Positions 8,834 through 18,303 of a stretch of 64,000 bases of DNA are shown here, piece by piece (position 1 is the first letter of the stretch; the number at the start of each line of letters is the position of its first letter). This DNA is from Alphaproteobacteria bacterium (GTDB lineage Bacteria > Pseudomonadota > Alphaproteobacteria > Rhodobacterales > Rhodobacteraceae). The position numbers and the translations under genes were made by a program. Location: assembly GCA_009908505.1 (NCBI GenBank), contig JAAAPD010000046.1:1-64000 (forward strand), written 5' to 3'. The notes under the pieces are model-generated. The model ran no database searches and had not been told where the DNA came from. It saw only the letters and a list, made by a program, of their open reading frames with translations.

Positions 8834-10215
8834 GGGGTCACCTCCAGCACCTGGCTGCCCGTGCCCGCCAGGTCTTCGAAATAGCGGATCAGCAGGCCCT
8901 GTGCGACCTCCAGCCGGTAAGCAGCCGAGGCGCGCATGTCGGTGAGCGGCTGGAAATCCTCGGCAAGCGCGGCACTGGCCGCCGCGAGGGTCTGCGTGGT
9001 CCAGGGTTGGCCGGCCAAGGCCGCCTCGGTGGCGGCTGCGCGTTTCGGGATACCGGCCATGCCGCCGAAGGCGATGCGCGCCCCGGTGACGACGCCCTCG
9101 GCCACGGTCACGTTGAAACAGCCGCAGAGCGCCGAGATGTCCTGATCGAAGCGTTTCGAAATCTTGTAGCAGCGCAGCGCCGGGGCGGTTTTCGGGATCG
9201 TCACCGCCTCTACGAATTCGCCGGGCTGGCGGTCCTGCTTGCCGTAATCGAGAAAAAAGTCCTCGATCGGCAGCTCGCGCCGGGTCTGCCCGTGGCGCAG
9301 GTGCAGCCTGGCCCCCAGCGCGATCAAGGCCGGCGGGTTGTCCCCTATGGGTGACCCATTGGCTATGTTGCCGCCGAGCGTGGCGGCGTTGCGCACCTGT
9401 TCGGACCCGTAGCGGCGCACCATCTCGGCATAGGACGGGTGCAGGGGCCGCAGCGCGGCCAGCACATCGGTCATGGTCGCGGCCGCGCCGATGCGCAGGT
9501 ACTCGCCGGTATCGGCGATGTCCCCAAGGTCGGCGCAGCGGCTCAGGAAGGCGACCGGCGCCAGGTCGCGCAGGTCCTTGGTGACCCAGAGGCCCACATC
9601 GGTGGCCCCGGCGATCAGGGTGGCGTCGGGATGGGCGGCATACCAGTCGGCCAGGGCGTCGGCGGTCGCGGGCAGGAATGGCGCGCCTGCTGTCGCGTCC
9701 TGCACCGGGGCGCGGCCGGCGAGACCATTGCCGTCCTCGGCGATATGGGCGGGGGCGGGCGCGCCCTCGGCCGCCCGGGCCGCGCGGATGATCGGGGCAT
9801 AGCCGGTGCAGCGGCACAGGTTGCCGGCCAGCACGTCGTCGTGATCGGTGCGCCCCGCCGCATGGGCGGTGGCCATCGAGACCACGAAACCCGGCGTGCA
9901 GAACCCGCATTGCGACCCGTGGTGGTCGATCATCGCCTGTTGCACCGGGTGCAGCGTGCCGTCGGGCGCGGCCAGCCCCTCGACCGTGCGCACGGATTTG
10001 CCGTGCAACTGTGGCAGGAAGAGGATGCAGGCATTGAGCGCGCGGGGGCCGGAGCCATCCGTGACCATGACGGTGCAGGCCCCGCAATCGCCCTCGTTGC
10101 ATCCTTCCTTGGTTCCGGTGAGGCCGCGATCTTCCCGCAGCCAATCCAGAAGCGTGCGCGTGGCCGGCGCTTCTGCGTGCACGGTCTCTCCGTTGAGAAG
10201 AAACGTGATGTTCAT
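8830..10215 (-). CDS. xdhA: Xanthine dehydrogenase small subunit (2Fe-2S and FAD)
   Basis: A 461-residue subunit, almost exactly the R. capsulatus XdhA length. The N-terminal plant-type ferredoxin domain has CNEGDCGAC, and the second 2Fe-2S domain has CGFCTPGF followed by CRC. The C-terminal half is the FAD-binding domain ([14 protein letters not shown]). Electrons pass from XdhB through the two clusters to FAD and NAD. First gene of the seven-gene minus-strand operon; no good ribosome binding site is visible before ATG 10215. Confidence 0.94.
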   Translation of the reverse strand: MNITFLLNGETVHAEAPATRTLLDWLREDRGLTGTKEGCNEGDCGACTVMVTDGSGPRALNACILFLPQLHGKSVRTVEGLAAPDGTLHPVQQAMIDHHGSQCGFCTPGFVVSMATAHAAGRTDHDDVLAGNLCRCTGYAPIIRAARAAEGAPAPAHIAEDGNGLAGRAPVQDATAGAPFLPATADALADWYAAHPDATLIAGATDVGLWVTKDLRDLAPVAFLSRCADLGDIADTGEYLRIGAAATMTDVLAALRPLHPSYAEMVRRYGSEQVRNAATLGGNIANGSPIGDNPPALIALGARLHLRHGQTRRELPIEDFFLDYGKQDRQPGEFVEAVTIPKTAPALRCYKISKRFDQDISALCGCFNVTVAEGVVTGARIAFGGMAGIPKRAAATEAALAGQPWTTQTLAAASAALAEDFQPLTDMRASAAYRLEVAQGLLIRYFEDLAGTGSQVLEVTP

Positions 10216-10308
10216 AAGGTTGACCCGCCGCGGTACCTGTTCGTTATGGGGTGTTCTGCGCTCCGTCGATGCGGCGTAGACGGGCGCCCCCTTCCTGTAG
10301 GTTCGAAC

Positions 10309-10337
10309 ATGAAAACGGTGGGGCGGCGTTTTGACAA
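10309..10337 (-). promoter_or_regulatory. xdhA: Candidate sigma70-type promoter of the xdh operon
   Basis: On the minus strand TTGTCA (plus 10332-10337) is separated by 17 bases from TTTCAT (plus 10309-10314), about 95 bases before xdhA. The match is moderate and unaided recognition is uncertain. It is supported by the palindrome immediately upstream of the -35 element. Confidence 0.4.
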
Positions 10338-10341
10338 GCCT

Positions 10342-10355
10342 TTTCGGCGCCGAAA
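10342..10355. promoter_or_regulatory. Perfect 14-bp palindrome, possible operator of the xdh operon
   Basis: TTTCGGCGCCGAAA is a perfect palindrome, four bases upstream of the candidate -35 box of xdhA on the minus strand. This position suits an activator or a repressor dimer responding to purines. No regulator gene for it is recognised nearby except perhaps the ArsR-like gene at 10414-10746. Confidence 0.45.
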
Positions 10356-10413
10356 GGACTGTTCGGAGAAGTTTGAAACTGTGTCCGGCACCGCGTAAAG
10401 GTCCGGGACCGGC

Positions 10414-10746
10414 TCATCTGCCTGTGCTGCCCTTGAGGGCCTCGGCCAGAGCGCCTTCGCTGTCCATGCGGCCTTCCCAGTTGCGGCGCTGCCATTCCAG
10501 CCAGCCCTGGATCTGCATCAGCGGCGCGGCCTCGATATGGCAGGTGCGCACCCGGCCTTTCTTGACCGACCGGACCAGCCCGCTGCGTTCCAGGACCTTG
10601 AGATGGCGCATGAAGGTGGGCAGGGCCATAGGGTGGGGCGCGGCCAGGTCGCTGACCGTGGCCGGTCCAAGGGCAAGCCGTTCGATCACCGCGCGGCGGG
10701 TCGGGTCGGACAGGGCGGCGAACAGGGTGTCGAAATCATCGGCCAT
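10414..10746 (-). CDS. ArsR-family winged-helix transcriptional regulator
   Basis: A 110-residue ArsR/SmtB-type repressor. The start MADDFDTLFAALSDPTRRAVIERLA is characteristic of the subgroup that regulates SRPBCC/ATPase-like genes, followed by the recognition region LPTFMRHLKVLERSGLVRS and a basic wing (KKGRVRTC). No cluster of metal-binding cysteines is seen, so it probably does not sense metals. It is transcribed away from dnaE across a 123-bp gap. The open frame continues far upstream on this strand, but that is an antisense shadow of dnaE; ATG 10746 is the sensible start. Confidence 0.85.
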   Translation of the reverse strand: MADDFDTLFAALSDPTRRAVIERLALGPATVSDLAAPHPMALPTFMRHLKVLERSGLVRSVKKGRVRTCHIEAAPLMQIQGWLEWQRRNWEGRMDSEGALAEALKGSTGR

Positions 10747-10869
10747 CGTGCCACGTAACGACGCCTTGGCTGCGCGGTCAAGACAGTTGGCCGCTGGGCT
10801 AAGCATTATTCCGCGGCAAATCCCCAGGTCGATCTTCACCCCGGCGCGCGGCGCGCATATCGTGGCCCC

Positions 10870-13800
10870 ATGAGCAGCCCCCGATTCATCCACTTGCGCA
10901 CCCATACCGAGTATTCCCTGCTGGAAGGCGCGATTCCGGTCAAGAAATTGCCCGGTATGGCCGCGACGGCCGGAATGCCCGCCGTGGCCGTGACCGATAC
11001 CGACAACATGTTCTGCGCGCTGGAATTTTCCGAGACCGCCGCCAAGACGGGCGTGCAGCCGATCATCGGTTGCCAGGTCGACCTGCGCTATATCGACCCC
11101 GAGCCGGGCAAACGCGCCGAACCGCCTGCGCCGCTGGTCCTTCTGGCGCAGACCGAACGCGGATATGCGCACCTTATGAAACTCAATACCTGCCTCTACC
11201 TGCGCGGTGACGGGGATTTGGCGCATGTCACGCTGGACGAGTTGGCCACCCATTGCGAGGACGTGATCTGCCTGACGGGCGGGCCGGACGGGCCGGTTGG
11301 GCGGCTGCTGCGGGCCGGTCAGCGCCCCGCCGCCGAGGCGTTGATGCAAAAGCTGGCGGCGATGTTCGGTGACAGGCTTTACGTCGAGTTGCAGCGCCAT
11401 CCGGGCGAGGACGGCCTGCCCGAGGCCGAGCAACTGACCGAACGGGGCCATGTCGAAATGGCCTATGCGATGCACCTGCCACTGGTGGCCACCAATGATG
11501 TCTACTTCCCCAAGCCCGAGATATACGAGGCCCATGACGCGCTGATCTGCATCGCGGAAGGCGCCTATGTGGACCAGAACGAGCCACGCCGCCGCCTGAC
11601 GCCGCAGCATTACTTCAAGTCCCAGGACGAGATGGCGGCGCTTTTCGCCGACCTGCCCGAAGCGCTGGAAAACACCGTCGAGATTGCCCGCCGCTGCGCC
11701 TTTCGCGCCTATACGCGCGATCCGATCCTGCCGCGTTTCGCCGATGACGAGGTCGAGGAGCTGCGCCGCCAGGCCAACGAGGGGCTTCAGGCGCGGCTGG
11801 CTGTCATCCCCCATGCGGCCAGCGTGGAAGACTACCAGAAAAGGCTCGATTTCGAGCTGGATATCATCGAGGGGATGGGGTTTCCCGGCTACTTCCTGAT
11901 CGTCGCCGATTTCATCAAGTGGTCGAAGGAACAGAACATCCCTGTCGGGCCGGGCCGGGGGTCGGGCGCCGGCAGTCTGGTGGCCTATGCGCTGACCATC
12001 ACCGACCTGGACCCGTTGCGCTATTCGCTGCTGTTCGAACGCTTCCTGAATCCCGAACGGGTGTCGATGCCCGACTTCGACATCGACTTCTGCATGGACC
12101 GGCGCGAGGAAACGATCCGCTACGTGCAGGAAAAATACGGCCGCGACAAGGTGGGGCAAATCATCACCTTCGGCGCGCTTTTGTCCAAGGCGGCGGTGCG
12201 CGACGTGGGCCGGGTGTTGCAGATGCCATATGGGCAGGTTGACAAGCTGTCCAAGATGATCCCGGTCGAGGGGGTCAAACCGGTTTCCATCGAAAAGGCC
12301 CTTGCGGACGAGCCGCGCCTGCGTGAGGCCGCCAAGGAAGAAGAGGTGGTGGACCGGCTGCTGACCTATGGCCAGCAGATCGAGGGGCTGCTCAGGAATG
12401 CCTCGACCCATGCCGCCGGTGTGGTGATCGGCGACCGTCCGCTGGACGAGCTGGTGCCGCTCTACCAGGATCCACGGTCCGACATGCCCGCGACCCAGTT
12501 CAACATGAAATGGGTGGAACAGGCAGGGCTGGTGAAGTTCGACTTCCTCGGGCTGAAAACCCTGACAGTGATCCAGAACGCGGTGGACCTGATCCTGAAA
12601 TCGGGGCGCCCGTTGCACGTGGCCGCCGATGGCACGCAGCTTTACGAACCAGAACCGGGGACGGAAAACCAGATCAACGCGATCCCGCTGGATGACGCGA
12701 AATCCTACGCGCTTTACGCGGCGGCCAAGACGGTGGCGGTGTTCCAGGTGGAAAGCTCGGGTATGATGGACGCGCTGCGGCGGATGAAACCCGATTGCAT
12801 CGAGGACATCATCGCGCTGGTCGCGCTCTACCGGCCCGGCCCGATGGAGAACATCCCCAAGTTCTGCGAGGTCAAGAACGGCCAGTCGGAACGCGACCAC
12901 CTGCACCCGTCGATCGACCATATCCTGGACGAGACCCAGGGCATCATCGTCTACCAGGAACAGGTGATGCAGATCGCCCAGGAAATGGCCGGCTATTCGC
13001 TTGGCGGCGCCGACCTGCTGCGCCGCGCCATGGGCAAGAAGATCCAGGAGGCGATGGACGCCGAACGCCCGAAATTCATCGCGGGGGCCAAGGCGAACGG
13101 CGTTGATGACAAGAAGGCGCTGGAGGTCTGGAACCTTCTCGACAAGTTCGCCAATTACGGCTTCAACAAGTCGCACGCGGCGGCCTACGCGGTGGTCAGC
13201 TACCAGACCGCGTGGCTCAAGGCGAACCATCCGGTCGAATTCATGGCCGGTGTCATGAACTGCGATATCCACCTGACCGACAAGCTGGGCGTCTATTTCC
13301 AGGAGGTGAAGAAGGGCCTGGGCCTGCCCTGGGCACCGCCCTGCGTGAACCGGTCCATGGCCATGTTCGACGTGCAGGACGGCACGCTGATCTACGGGCT
13401 GGGCGGGCTCAAGAACGTGGGCGTCGAGGCGATGAAGCTGATCGTCGAGGGGCGCCAGGAAGACGGCCGCGACAAGCCCTTTGCGACGCTTTTTGATTTC
13501 GCCCGCCGGGTGGACCTGAAACGGATAAGCAAGCGGCCGCTGGAAATGCTGGCGCGGTCCGGGGCCTTCGACGTGCTGGACCTGAACCGGCGCCGGGTTT
13601 TCGAAAGTCTCGAGGCGTTGATGGGCTATTCCGCCGCCGTGCACGATCAGAAATCGTCGAGCCAGGTGTCGCTGTTCGGCGAGGCGGGCGACGATCTGCC
13701 CGAACCGCGCCTGTCGGCGGCGCAGGACTGGCTGCCGGCCGAACGGCTGGCCGAGGAATTCAAGGCCGTGGGCTTCTACCTGTCGGGCCACCCGCTGGAC

Positions 13801-14379
13801 GATTACATGGTGGCCCTGCGCCGCCAGAAGGTCATGACGCTGGACGAGGTCGCTGAACGGGCCGACCGCGGGGCGCATGTGGCCAAGATGGCAGGCACCG
13901 TGTCGGGGCGGCAGGAACGCAAGTCGGCGCGGGGCAACCGCTTTGCCTTCGTGCAGCTGTCGGACCCGACGGGAAGCTACGAGGTCACCATGTTCTCGGA
14001 CACGCTGGAGGTCGCCCGCGACCACCTGGAAACCGGCGCCCAGGTCGTCGTCACCGTCGAGGCCACGCTGGAGGCCGACCAGCTCAAACTGCTGGGGCGC
14101 AGCGTGGCGCCCATCGACGCCGCGGTTGCCGATGTGGCTGCGGCGGGGCTACGCGTCTTCCTGGCCGAGGATGAACCGCTGGCCGCGATCGCCGCCATCC
14201 TCGAGGATGCCCGGGCCAGTGGGGTCAAGGGCGGGCGCGGGCCAATCACCTTCACCATCGACACATGCGGCGACGAGGGCGAGGTTGACGTGGAACTGCC
14301 CGGCGATTTCCCGGTCAATCCCCAGATCAAGGGTGCGCTGCGGTCCCTGCCCGGCGTGATCGAGGTGCAGGAGGTCTGA
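10870..14379 (+). CDS. dnaE: DNA polymerase III subunit alpha (replicative polymerase)
   Basis: The 1169-residue catalytic subunit of the replicative polymerase. Domains in order: PHP domain starting HLRTHTEYSLLEGA, the palm with PGRGSGAGSLVAYAL and PDFDIDF (catalytic aspartates 404 and 406), fingers, helix-hairpin-helix, an OB fold beginning near residue 1000 (MAGTVSG), and the C-terminal clamp/tau-binding region. Length and motifs fit DnaE1 rather than the error-prone DnaE2 (ImuC), which is shorter and sits with imuAB. Confidence 0.96.
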   Translation: MSSPRFIHLRTHTEYSLLEGAIPVKKLPGMAATAGMPAVAVTDTDNMFCALEFSETAAKTGVQPIIGCQVDLRYIDPEPGKRAEPPAPLVLLAQTERGYAHLMKLNTCLYLRGDGDLAHVTLDELATHCEDVICLTGGPDGPVGRLLRAGQRPAAEALMQKLAAMFGDRLYVELQRHPGEDGLPEAEQLTERGHVEMAYAMHLPLVATNDVYFPKPEIYEAHDALICIAEGAYVDQNEPRRRLTPQHYFKSQDEMAALFADLPEALENTVEIARRCAFRAYTRDPILPRFADDEVEELRRQANEGLQARLAVIPHAASVEDYQKRLDFELDIIEGMGFPGYFLIVADFIKWSKEQNIPVGPGRGSGAGSLVAYALTITDLDPLRYSLLFERFLNPERVSMPDFDIDFCMDRREETIRYVQEKYGRDKVGQIITFGALLSKAAVRDVGRVLQMPYGQVDKLSKMIPVEGVKPVSIEKALADEPRLREAAKEEEVVDRLLTYGQQIEGLLRNASTHAAGVVIGDRPLDELVPLYQDPRSDMPATQFNMKWVEQAGLVKFDFLGLKTLTVIQNAVDLILKSGRPLHVAADGTQLYEPEPGTENQINAIPLDDAKSYALYAAAKTVAVFQVESSGMMDALRRMKPDCIEDIIALVALYRPGPMENIPKFCEVKNGQSERDHLHPSIDHILDETQGIIVYQEQVMQIAQEMAGYSLGGADLLRRAMGKKIQEAMDAERPKFIAGAKANGVDDKKALEVWNLLDKFANYGFNKSHAAAYAVVSYQTAWLKANHPVEFMAGVMNCDIHLTDKLGVYFQEVKKGLGLPWAPPCVNRSMAMFDVQDGTLIYGLGGLKNVGVEAMKLIVEGRQEDGRDKPFATLFDFARRVDLKRISKRPLEMLARSGAFDVLDLNRRRVFESLEALMGYSAAVHDQKSSSQVSLFGEAGDDLPEPRLSAAQDWLPAERLAEEFKAVGFYLSGHPLDDYMVALRRQKVMTLDEVAERADRGAHVAKMAGTVSGRQERKSARGNRFAFVQLSDPTGSYEVTMFSDTLEVARDHLETGAQVVVTVEATLEADQLKLLGRSVAPIDAAVADVAAAGLRVFLAEDEPLAAIAAILEDARASGVKGGRGPITFTIDTCGDEGEVDVELPGDFPVNPQIKGALRSLPGVIEVQEV

Positions 14380-14462
14380 GGGCGCTTGCCGTTTCGTGCA
14401 AGTGGACGCCGCGCGCGCCCTGCGCTAGATCCGGGAAACCGAAATCGGAAGAAGGGCCAGCC

Positions 14463-15263
14463 ATGGGTCGCATCATTCTTTGCACCGTTTTCCTGGGCGC
14501 GTTGGCAGCCTGTGGTGCGGGACGTGATGTGCCGCGCCTGGCAGAGGTCCAGGTCGAAGGCGCTCGCGCGAACATGGCCTCTGACGAAACGCGCCCCGGC
14601 GATGGCCTGCTGTCCGGCTTGTTCGGTCGCGGCCCTGAAAACGCTGGCGCCGGGGTGATCGACGCGGCGGTGAGCGAGGCCGGAGGCATTGGCGGCCGCG
14701 CGCCCGAGGCCGCGACCCCCCGCCGCGGCGGGCTGTTCGGCCTGTTCCGGGGTCGCCCGACCACGCCCGGGGCGGACGATCCGGCCGGTGACGTGGTCGA
14801 GGCCGGCACGGTCCTGCCGTTCGGTGGGTATGCCCGTGTCTGTGACCTGCCGCGGGATCGGCGCGGTGCGCGTGTGGCGCGCCTGTCGGGCCATGACGTT
14901 TACGACTCGATCCCCAATTCCACCGCCGCGCGCCCGCATTACATCACCGGCTTTTCCGATGGTTGCGCGCGCACCTTCACCGCCGCCGTGGTTGTGCCCG
15001 CCGATGCCGAAACCCATGAATTCATCCGTTACACCGCGCGGCCCGACCGCCCCTACAGCCAGGTGGACGACGCCTACGAGGCGCTCAAGGCCTCGGTCTG
15101 CCGGGTCGGGCGGGGCCGGCCCTGCGGCGGCCGGATCGACCGGCTGACGCGCCAGACCGAGTTCCTGACCCTTTATGAACGGTTCGAATCCGACTCCTCG
15201 CCCTGGGCCGAGATCCTGTTGCATGACGGCAAGGTGCTGGCGATGGATATCGGCACCGAGTAG
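14463..15263 (+). CDS. Predicted lipoprotein of unknown function
   Basis: A 266-residue protein. The N-terminus is a lipoprotein signal with lipobox LAAC (cysteine 17). Next comes a low-complexity Gly/Arg/Pro-rich region of about 90 residues with two similar units, LLSGLFGRGP and GLFGLFRGRP. The C-terminal 160 residues look folded and contain four cysteines (residues about 122, 162, 220 and 227). I do not recognise a characterised family; similar proteins appear common in Rhodobacteraceae. RBS GGAAGAAGG precedes ATG 14463. It follows dnaE after 83 bp and may be co-transcribed. Confidence 0.75.
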   Translation: MGRIILCTVFLGALAACGAGRDVPRLAEVQVEGARANMASDETRPGDGLLSGLFGRGPENAGAGVIDAAVSEAGGIGGRAPEAATPRRGGLFGLFRGRPTTPGADDPAGDVVEAGTVLPFGGYARVCDLPRDRRGARVARLSGHDVYDSIPNSTAARPHYITGFSDGCARTFTAAVVVPADAETHEFIRYTARPDRPYSQVDDAYEALKASVCRVGRGRPCGGRIDRLTRQTEFLTLYERFESDSSPWAEILLHDGKVLAMDIGTE

Positions 15264-15266
15264 CGC

Positions 15267-15470
15267 CTACCAGTGCGGCGGCCTCTGGTCGGCCAAGGGC
15301 ACGCCGTCACCGGCATCGTATTCGCGTTCCGCCTCGCGCTGCATGAGCATCGCGACCCGGTGGTTCAGCCGGTCGATCTCGGCCTCTTGCCGGGCGACGG
15401 TGTCGGAAAGGTCATCCACGCTGCGCAGCAGGTGGGCGATCTTTTCTTCGAGTGCGGTCAGGTCAGCCAT
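15267..15470 (-). CDS. slyX: SlyX family protein
   Basis: A 67-residue coiled-coil protein. The pattern LEEKIAHLLRSVDDLSD followed by a heptad-rich helix and a C-terminal PPHW matches SlyX, a small protein of unclear function. The start at MADLTALEEK (ATG 15470) is chosen because the upstream extension does not match the family. It converges with the lipoprotein gene and is separated from it by only three bases. Confidence 0.85.
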   Translation of the reverse strand: MADLTALEEKIAHLLRSVDDLSDTVARQEAEIDRLNHRVAMLMQREAEREYDAGDGVPLADQRPPHW

Positions 15471-15589
15471 GTTCGTGACATAGGCGTGAAACCACGGGCT
15501 TGCCAAGGGGCGATACGTTGCGCCCCGGCGCGGGCCGGGTTAAACGCGCGCTCGAAACGCCCAAGATCGCCCATGCGAAGGATCCCGAC

Positions 15590-17215
15590 ATGGCCAAGCA
15601 GAAGAAAGCCCCGCGCCCCAAGGCCGTCACGCCCAAGGGGTTCCGCGATTTTTTCGGTGCCGAGGTCACCCAGCGCGCCGAGATGCTGCGCACAATTGCC
15701 GGGGTCTACCATCGCTATGGCTTCGAGGCGCTGGAAAGCTCCGCCGTCGAAACGGTCGAGGCGCTGGGCAAGTTTCTTCCGGATGTGGACCGCCCCAACG
15801 AGGGTGTCTTTGCCTGGCAGGAAGCGGACGTGCCCGGTGGCGGGGGCGGCGACTGGCTGGCCCTGCGCTATGACCTGACCGCGCCCCTGGCCCGGGTCTA
15901 TGCCCAGCACCGCAACGACCTGCCGACCCCCTATCGCCGCTACGCGATGGGTCCGGTCTGGCGCAACGAGAAACCCGGCCCGGGCCGGTTCCGGCAGTTC
16001 TATCAATGCGATGCGGATACGGTGGGCAGCGGGTCCGTCGCCGCCGACGCCGAGATCTGCGCCATGCTGGCCGACACGCTGGAGGCCGTGGGCATCCCAC
16101 GCGGCGATTACGTGGTGCGGGTGAACAACCGGAAGGTTCTGAACGGGGTGTTGGAGGCCATGGGCCTCGCCGAAGACGAGGAACGCAGCGCCGCCGTGAT
16201 GCGCACCATCGACAAGTTCGACAAGGTCGGTGAGGCCGGAGTTCGAGAGTTGCTTGGCAAGGGCCGACTGGACGCCTCGGGTGCCTATATCGACGGGGTT
16301 GGGCTGAGCGAGGAGCAGGTGGAGCGCGTCGTAGGTTATCTCAAGGCGAAGGAAGAAACCGCAAATTACTTGGTGACTCCGACCGCCTACGATGAGCAGG
16401 GAGACGTTTCGACCGAGTTGAGACTTCAGGCGGAATACCTCCGCTCTGATGAGCTACCGGAAACTGTCGGTGAACAGCGGGTTGAAGGGCAGAGTGCACT
16501 ATTGGGGCATCTCCAAGGCTTGGTCGGTGATTCCGCCGAAGGTAAGCAAGGTTTGGATGAGCTCGCGCAGATGGCTGACCTTCTAGAGGCTGGCGGCTAC
16601 GGTCCCGACCGGATCATTATCGACCCTTCCGTCGTCCGGGGGCTCGGCTATTATACCGGCCCCGTCTTCGAGGCCGAGCTAACTTTCGAGATCACCGATG
16701 AAAAGGGCCGCCCGCGCCAGTTCGGGTCCGTCGCCGGGGGCGGGCGCTATGACGACCTCGTGAAACGCTTCACCGGGCAAGAAGTGCCCGCCACGGGTGT
16801 CTCCATCGGGGTTGACCGCCTGCTGGCCGCGCTGCACGCCAAGGGGCGGATTCAGGGGGAAACACAGGGCCCCGTCGTCGTAACCGTCATGGACCGCGAC
16901 CGCATGGCCGATTACCAGAAAATGGTGGCCGAGCTGCGGGCTGCGGGCATCCGGGCCGAGGTCTATCTGGGCAACCCCAAGAATTTCGGCAACCAGCTGA
17001 AATACGCAGACAAGCGCAATTCGCCCGTCGCGATCATCGAGGGCGGCGACGAAAAGGAAAAGGGCATAGTCCAGATCAAGGACCTGGTCCTTGGCGCCAA
17101 GATCGCCGAAACCGCCAGCCTCGAGGAATGGAAGGACCGGCCCAGCCAGTTCGAGGTGCCACGCGACCAGATGGTCGCCAAGGTGCAGGACATCCTGAAA
17201 GGGCAGGGCCAGTGA
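15590..17215 (+). CDS. hisS: Histidine-tRNA ligase with an enlarged, atypical insertion domain
   Basis: A 541-residue class II aminoacyl-tRNA synthetase that charges tRNA-His. Motifs visible are PKGFRDFFG (motif 1 region), [30 protein letters not shown] (motif 2) and [14 protein letters not shown]. Start ATG 15590 ([11 protein letters not shown]) is preferred over upstream in-frame codons. Related Rhodobacteraceae enzymes are about 500 residues; the extra length lies in the insertion domain between motif 2 and the GLGYYTG loop, where 16240-16640 also has lower GC and different codon choice. The product should still be functional, since hisZ and hisG follow directly. Confidence 0.93.
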   Translation: MAKQKKAPRPKAVTPKGFRDFFGAEVTQRAEMLRTIAGVYHRYGFEALESSAVETVEALGKFLPDVDRPNEGVFAWQEADVPGGGGGDWLALRYDLTAPLARVYAQHRNDLPTPYRRYAMGPVWRNEKPGPGRFRQFYQCDADTVGSGSVAADAEICAMLADTLEAVGIPRGDYVVRVNNRKVLNGVLEAMGLAEDEERSAAVMRTIDKFDKVGEAGVRELLGKGRLDASGAYIDGVGLSEEQVERVVGYLKAKEETANYLVTPTAYDEQGDVSTELRLQAEYLRSDELPETVGEQRVEGQSALLGHLQGLVGDSAEGKQGLDELAQMADLLEAGGYGPDRIIIDPSVVRGLGYYTGPVFEAELTFEITDEKGRPRQFGSVAGGGRYDDLVKRFTGQEVPATGVSIGVDRLLAALHAKGRIQGETQGPVVVTVMDRDRMADYQKMVAELRAAGIRAEVYLGNPKNFGNQLKYADKRNSPVAIIEGGDEKEKGIVQIKDLVLGAKIAETASLEEWKDRPSQFEVPRDQMVAKVQDILKGQGQ

Positions 17216-18303
17216 CACGGTCCGCCTACCGCGCCGAGGGCCGCGCCATGGGTGAGCGGTGCCTGGCCGCCTTGCGCGATGCCGGGGCGGAACAGGTGGA
17301 TGCCGACATCCTGCAGCCGGCCAGTGTCCTGCTGGACCTCTATGGCGAGGATATAAGGGGCCGGGCCTATGTCACCGCCGACCCGCTGCGCGGTGAACAG
17401 ATGCTGCGGCCCGACTTCACCGTGCCGATCGTGCGCCGGCACATGGAAAATGGCGCGGAACCGGCGCGCTATACCTACCTGGGCGCGGTGTTCCGCCAGC
17501 AGGAATTCGACGAGAGCCGGGCGACCGAAACGCTGCAGGTAGGATATGAGCTGTTCGACCGGGACACGCCCAGGGCCGATGCCGAGGTCTTTGCCGCCAT
17601 TTCCGGCCTTCTGGGCGATGCGCCCTTGCGCGCGGCGACCGGCGATATCGGCATCCTGCGGGCCGCCGTCCTAGGGCTGACCACGACCGAGCGGCGCAAG
17701 GCGGCCCTGCTGCGCCACCTCTGGCGGCCGCGCCGGTTCCGGCAATTGCTGGACAGGTTCGGCGGGCGCAACCCCATGCCGCCCGCCCGGGCCGCCCTGC
17801 TGGACCGGGCCGATCCCATGGCGGACCTGCCCCCGGTCATGGGCCTGCGCAGCGAAAGCGAGATCGCGATCCGGGTCGCCGCGTTGAAGGAAGACGCCGC
17901 CGCCGACCCGATCTCGGGCACCGAGCTGGACCTGATCGACGCGCTGCTGGCCCTGTCGGAGACCTGCCCCAACGTGCTGGTCGCGCTGCATGACCTGGCG
18001 GTGGACATGCCCGCCATCGGTGCGGCGGTGGACGGGCTGTCGGCGCGGCTCGATGCGCTGGCCGCGCGCGGGGTGGACGTGGAGACATTGCCGTTCGAGG
18101 GCAGCTATGGCCGCACCTCGATGGAATATTACGACGGGTTCGTCTTCGGCTTTTATGCCGAAAGCCGCCCGGACCTGCCGCCGGTGGCCACGGGCGGGCG
18201 CTATGACGCGCTGACGGCGGTGCTGGGCGGTGGCACCGGCGTGCCGGCCGTGGGCGGCGTGATCCGGCCCGAAGTGCTGGCCGAACTGGAGGCGGGCGCA
18301 TGA
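17212..18303 (+). CDS. hisZ: ATP phosphoribosyltransferase regulatory subunit
   Basis: A 363-residue HisRS paralogue that lacks aminoacylation and instead forms the hetero-octamer with short HisG for the first step of histidine synthesis. It keeps the class II fold ([13 protein letters not shown] and YLGAVFRQQ), while the anticodon-binding domain is absent. GTG 17212 overlaps the hisS stop (GTGA), which favours this start over codons farther upstream that lie within hisS. Its stop overlaps hisG by four bases. Confidence 0.92.
   Translation: MTRSAYRAEGRAMGERCLAALRDAGAEQVDADILQPASVLLDLYGEDIRGRAYVTADPLRGEQMLRPDFTVPIVRRHMENGAEPARYTYLGAVFRQQEFDESRATETLQVGYELFDRDTPRADAEVFAAISGLLGDAPLRAATGDIGILRAAVLGLTTTERRKAALLRHLWRPRRFRQLLDRFGGRNPMPPARAALLDRADPMADLPPVMGLRSESEIAIRVAALKEDAAADPISGTELDLIDALLALSETCPNVLVALHDLAVDMPAIGAAVDGLSARLDALAARGVDVETLPFEGSYGRTSMEYYDGFVFGFYAESRPDLPPVATGGRYDALTAVLGGGTGVPAVGGVIRPEVLAELEAGA

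Noticed and set aside
6218..8884. Plus-strand open frame of 888 codons opposite xdhB
   Set aside because: Antisense shadow of a high-GC gene. xdhB carries full family motifs, and the opposite frame has no recognisable domain or RBS.
10747..14025. Very long minus-strand frame opposite dnaE running into the ArsR gene
   Set aside because: Only the last 110 codons look like a real protein (ArsR family). The rest mirrors dnaE codon structure.
17212..18303. Second or degenerate histidyl-tRNA synthetase
   Set aside because: Length, missing anticodon domain and adjacency to short hisG identify it as HisZ.
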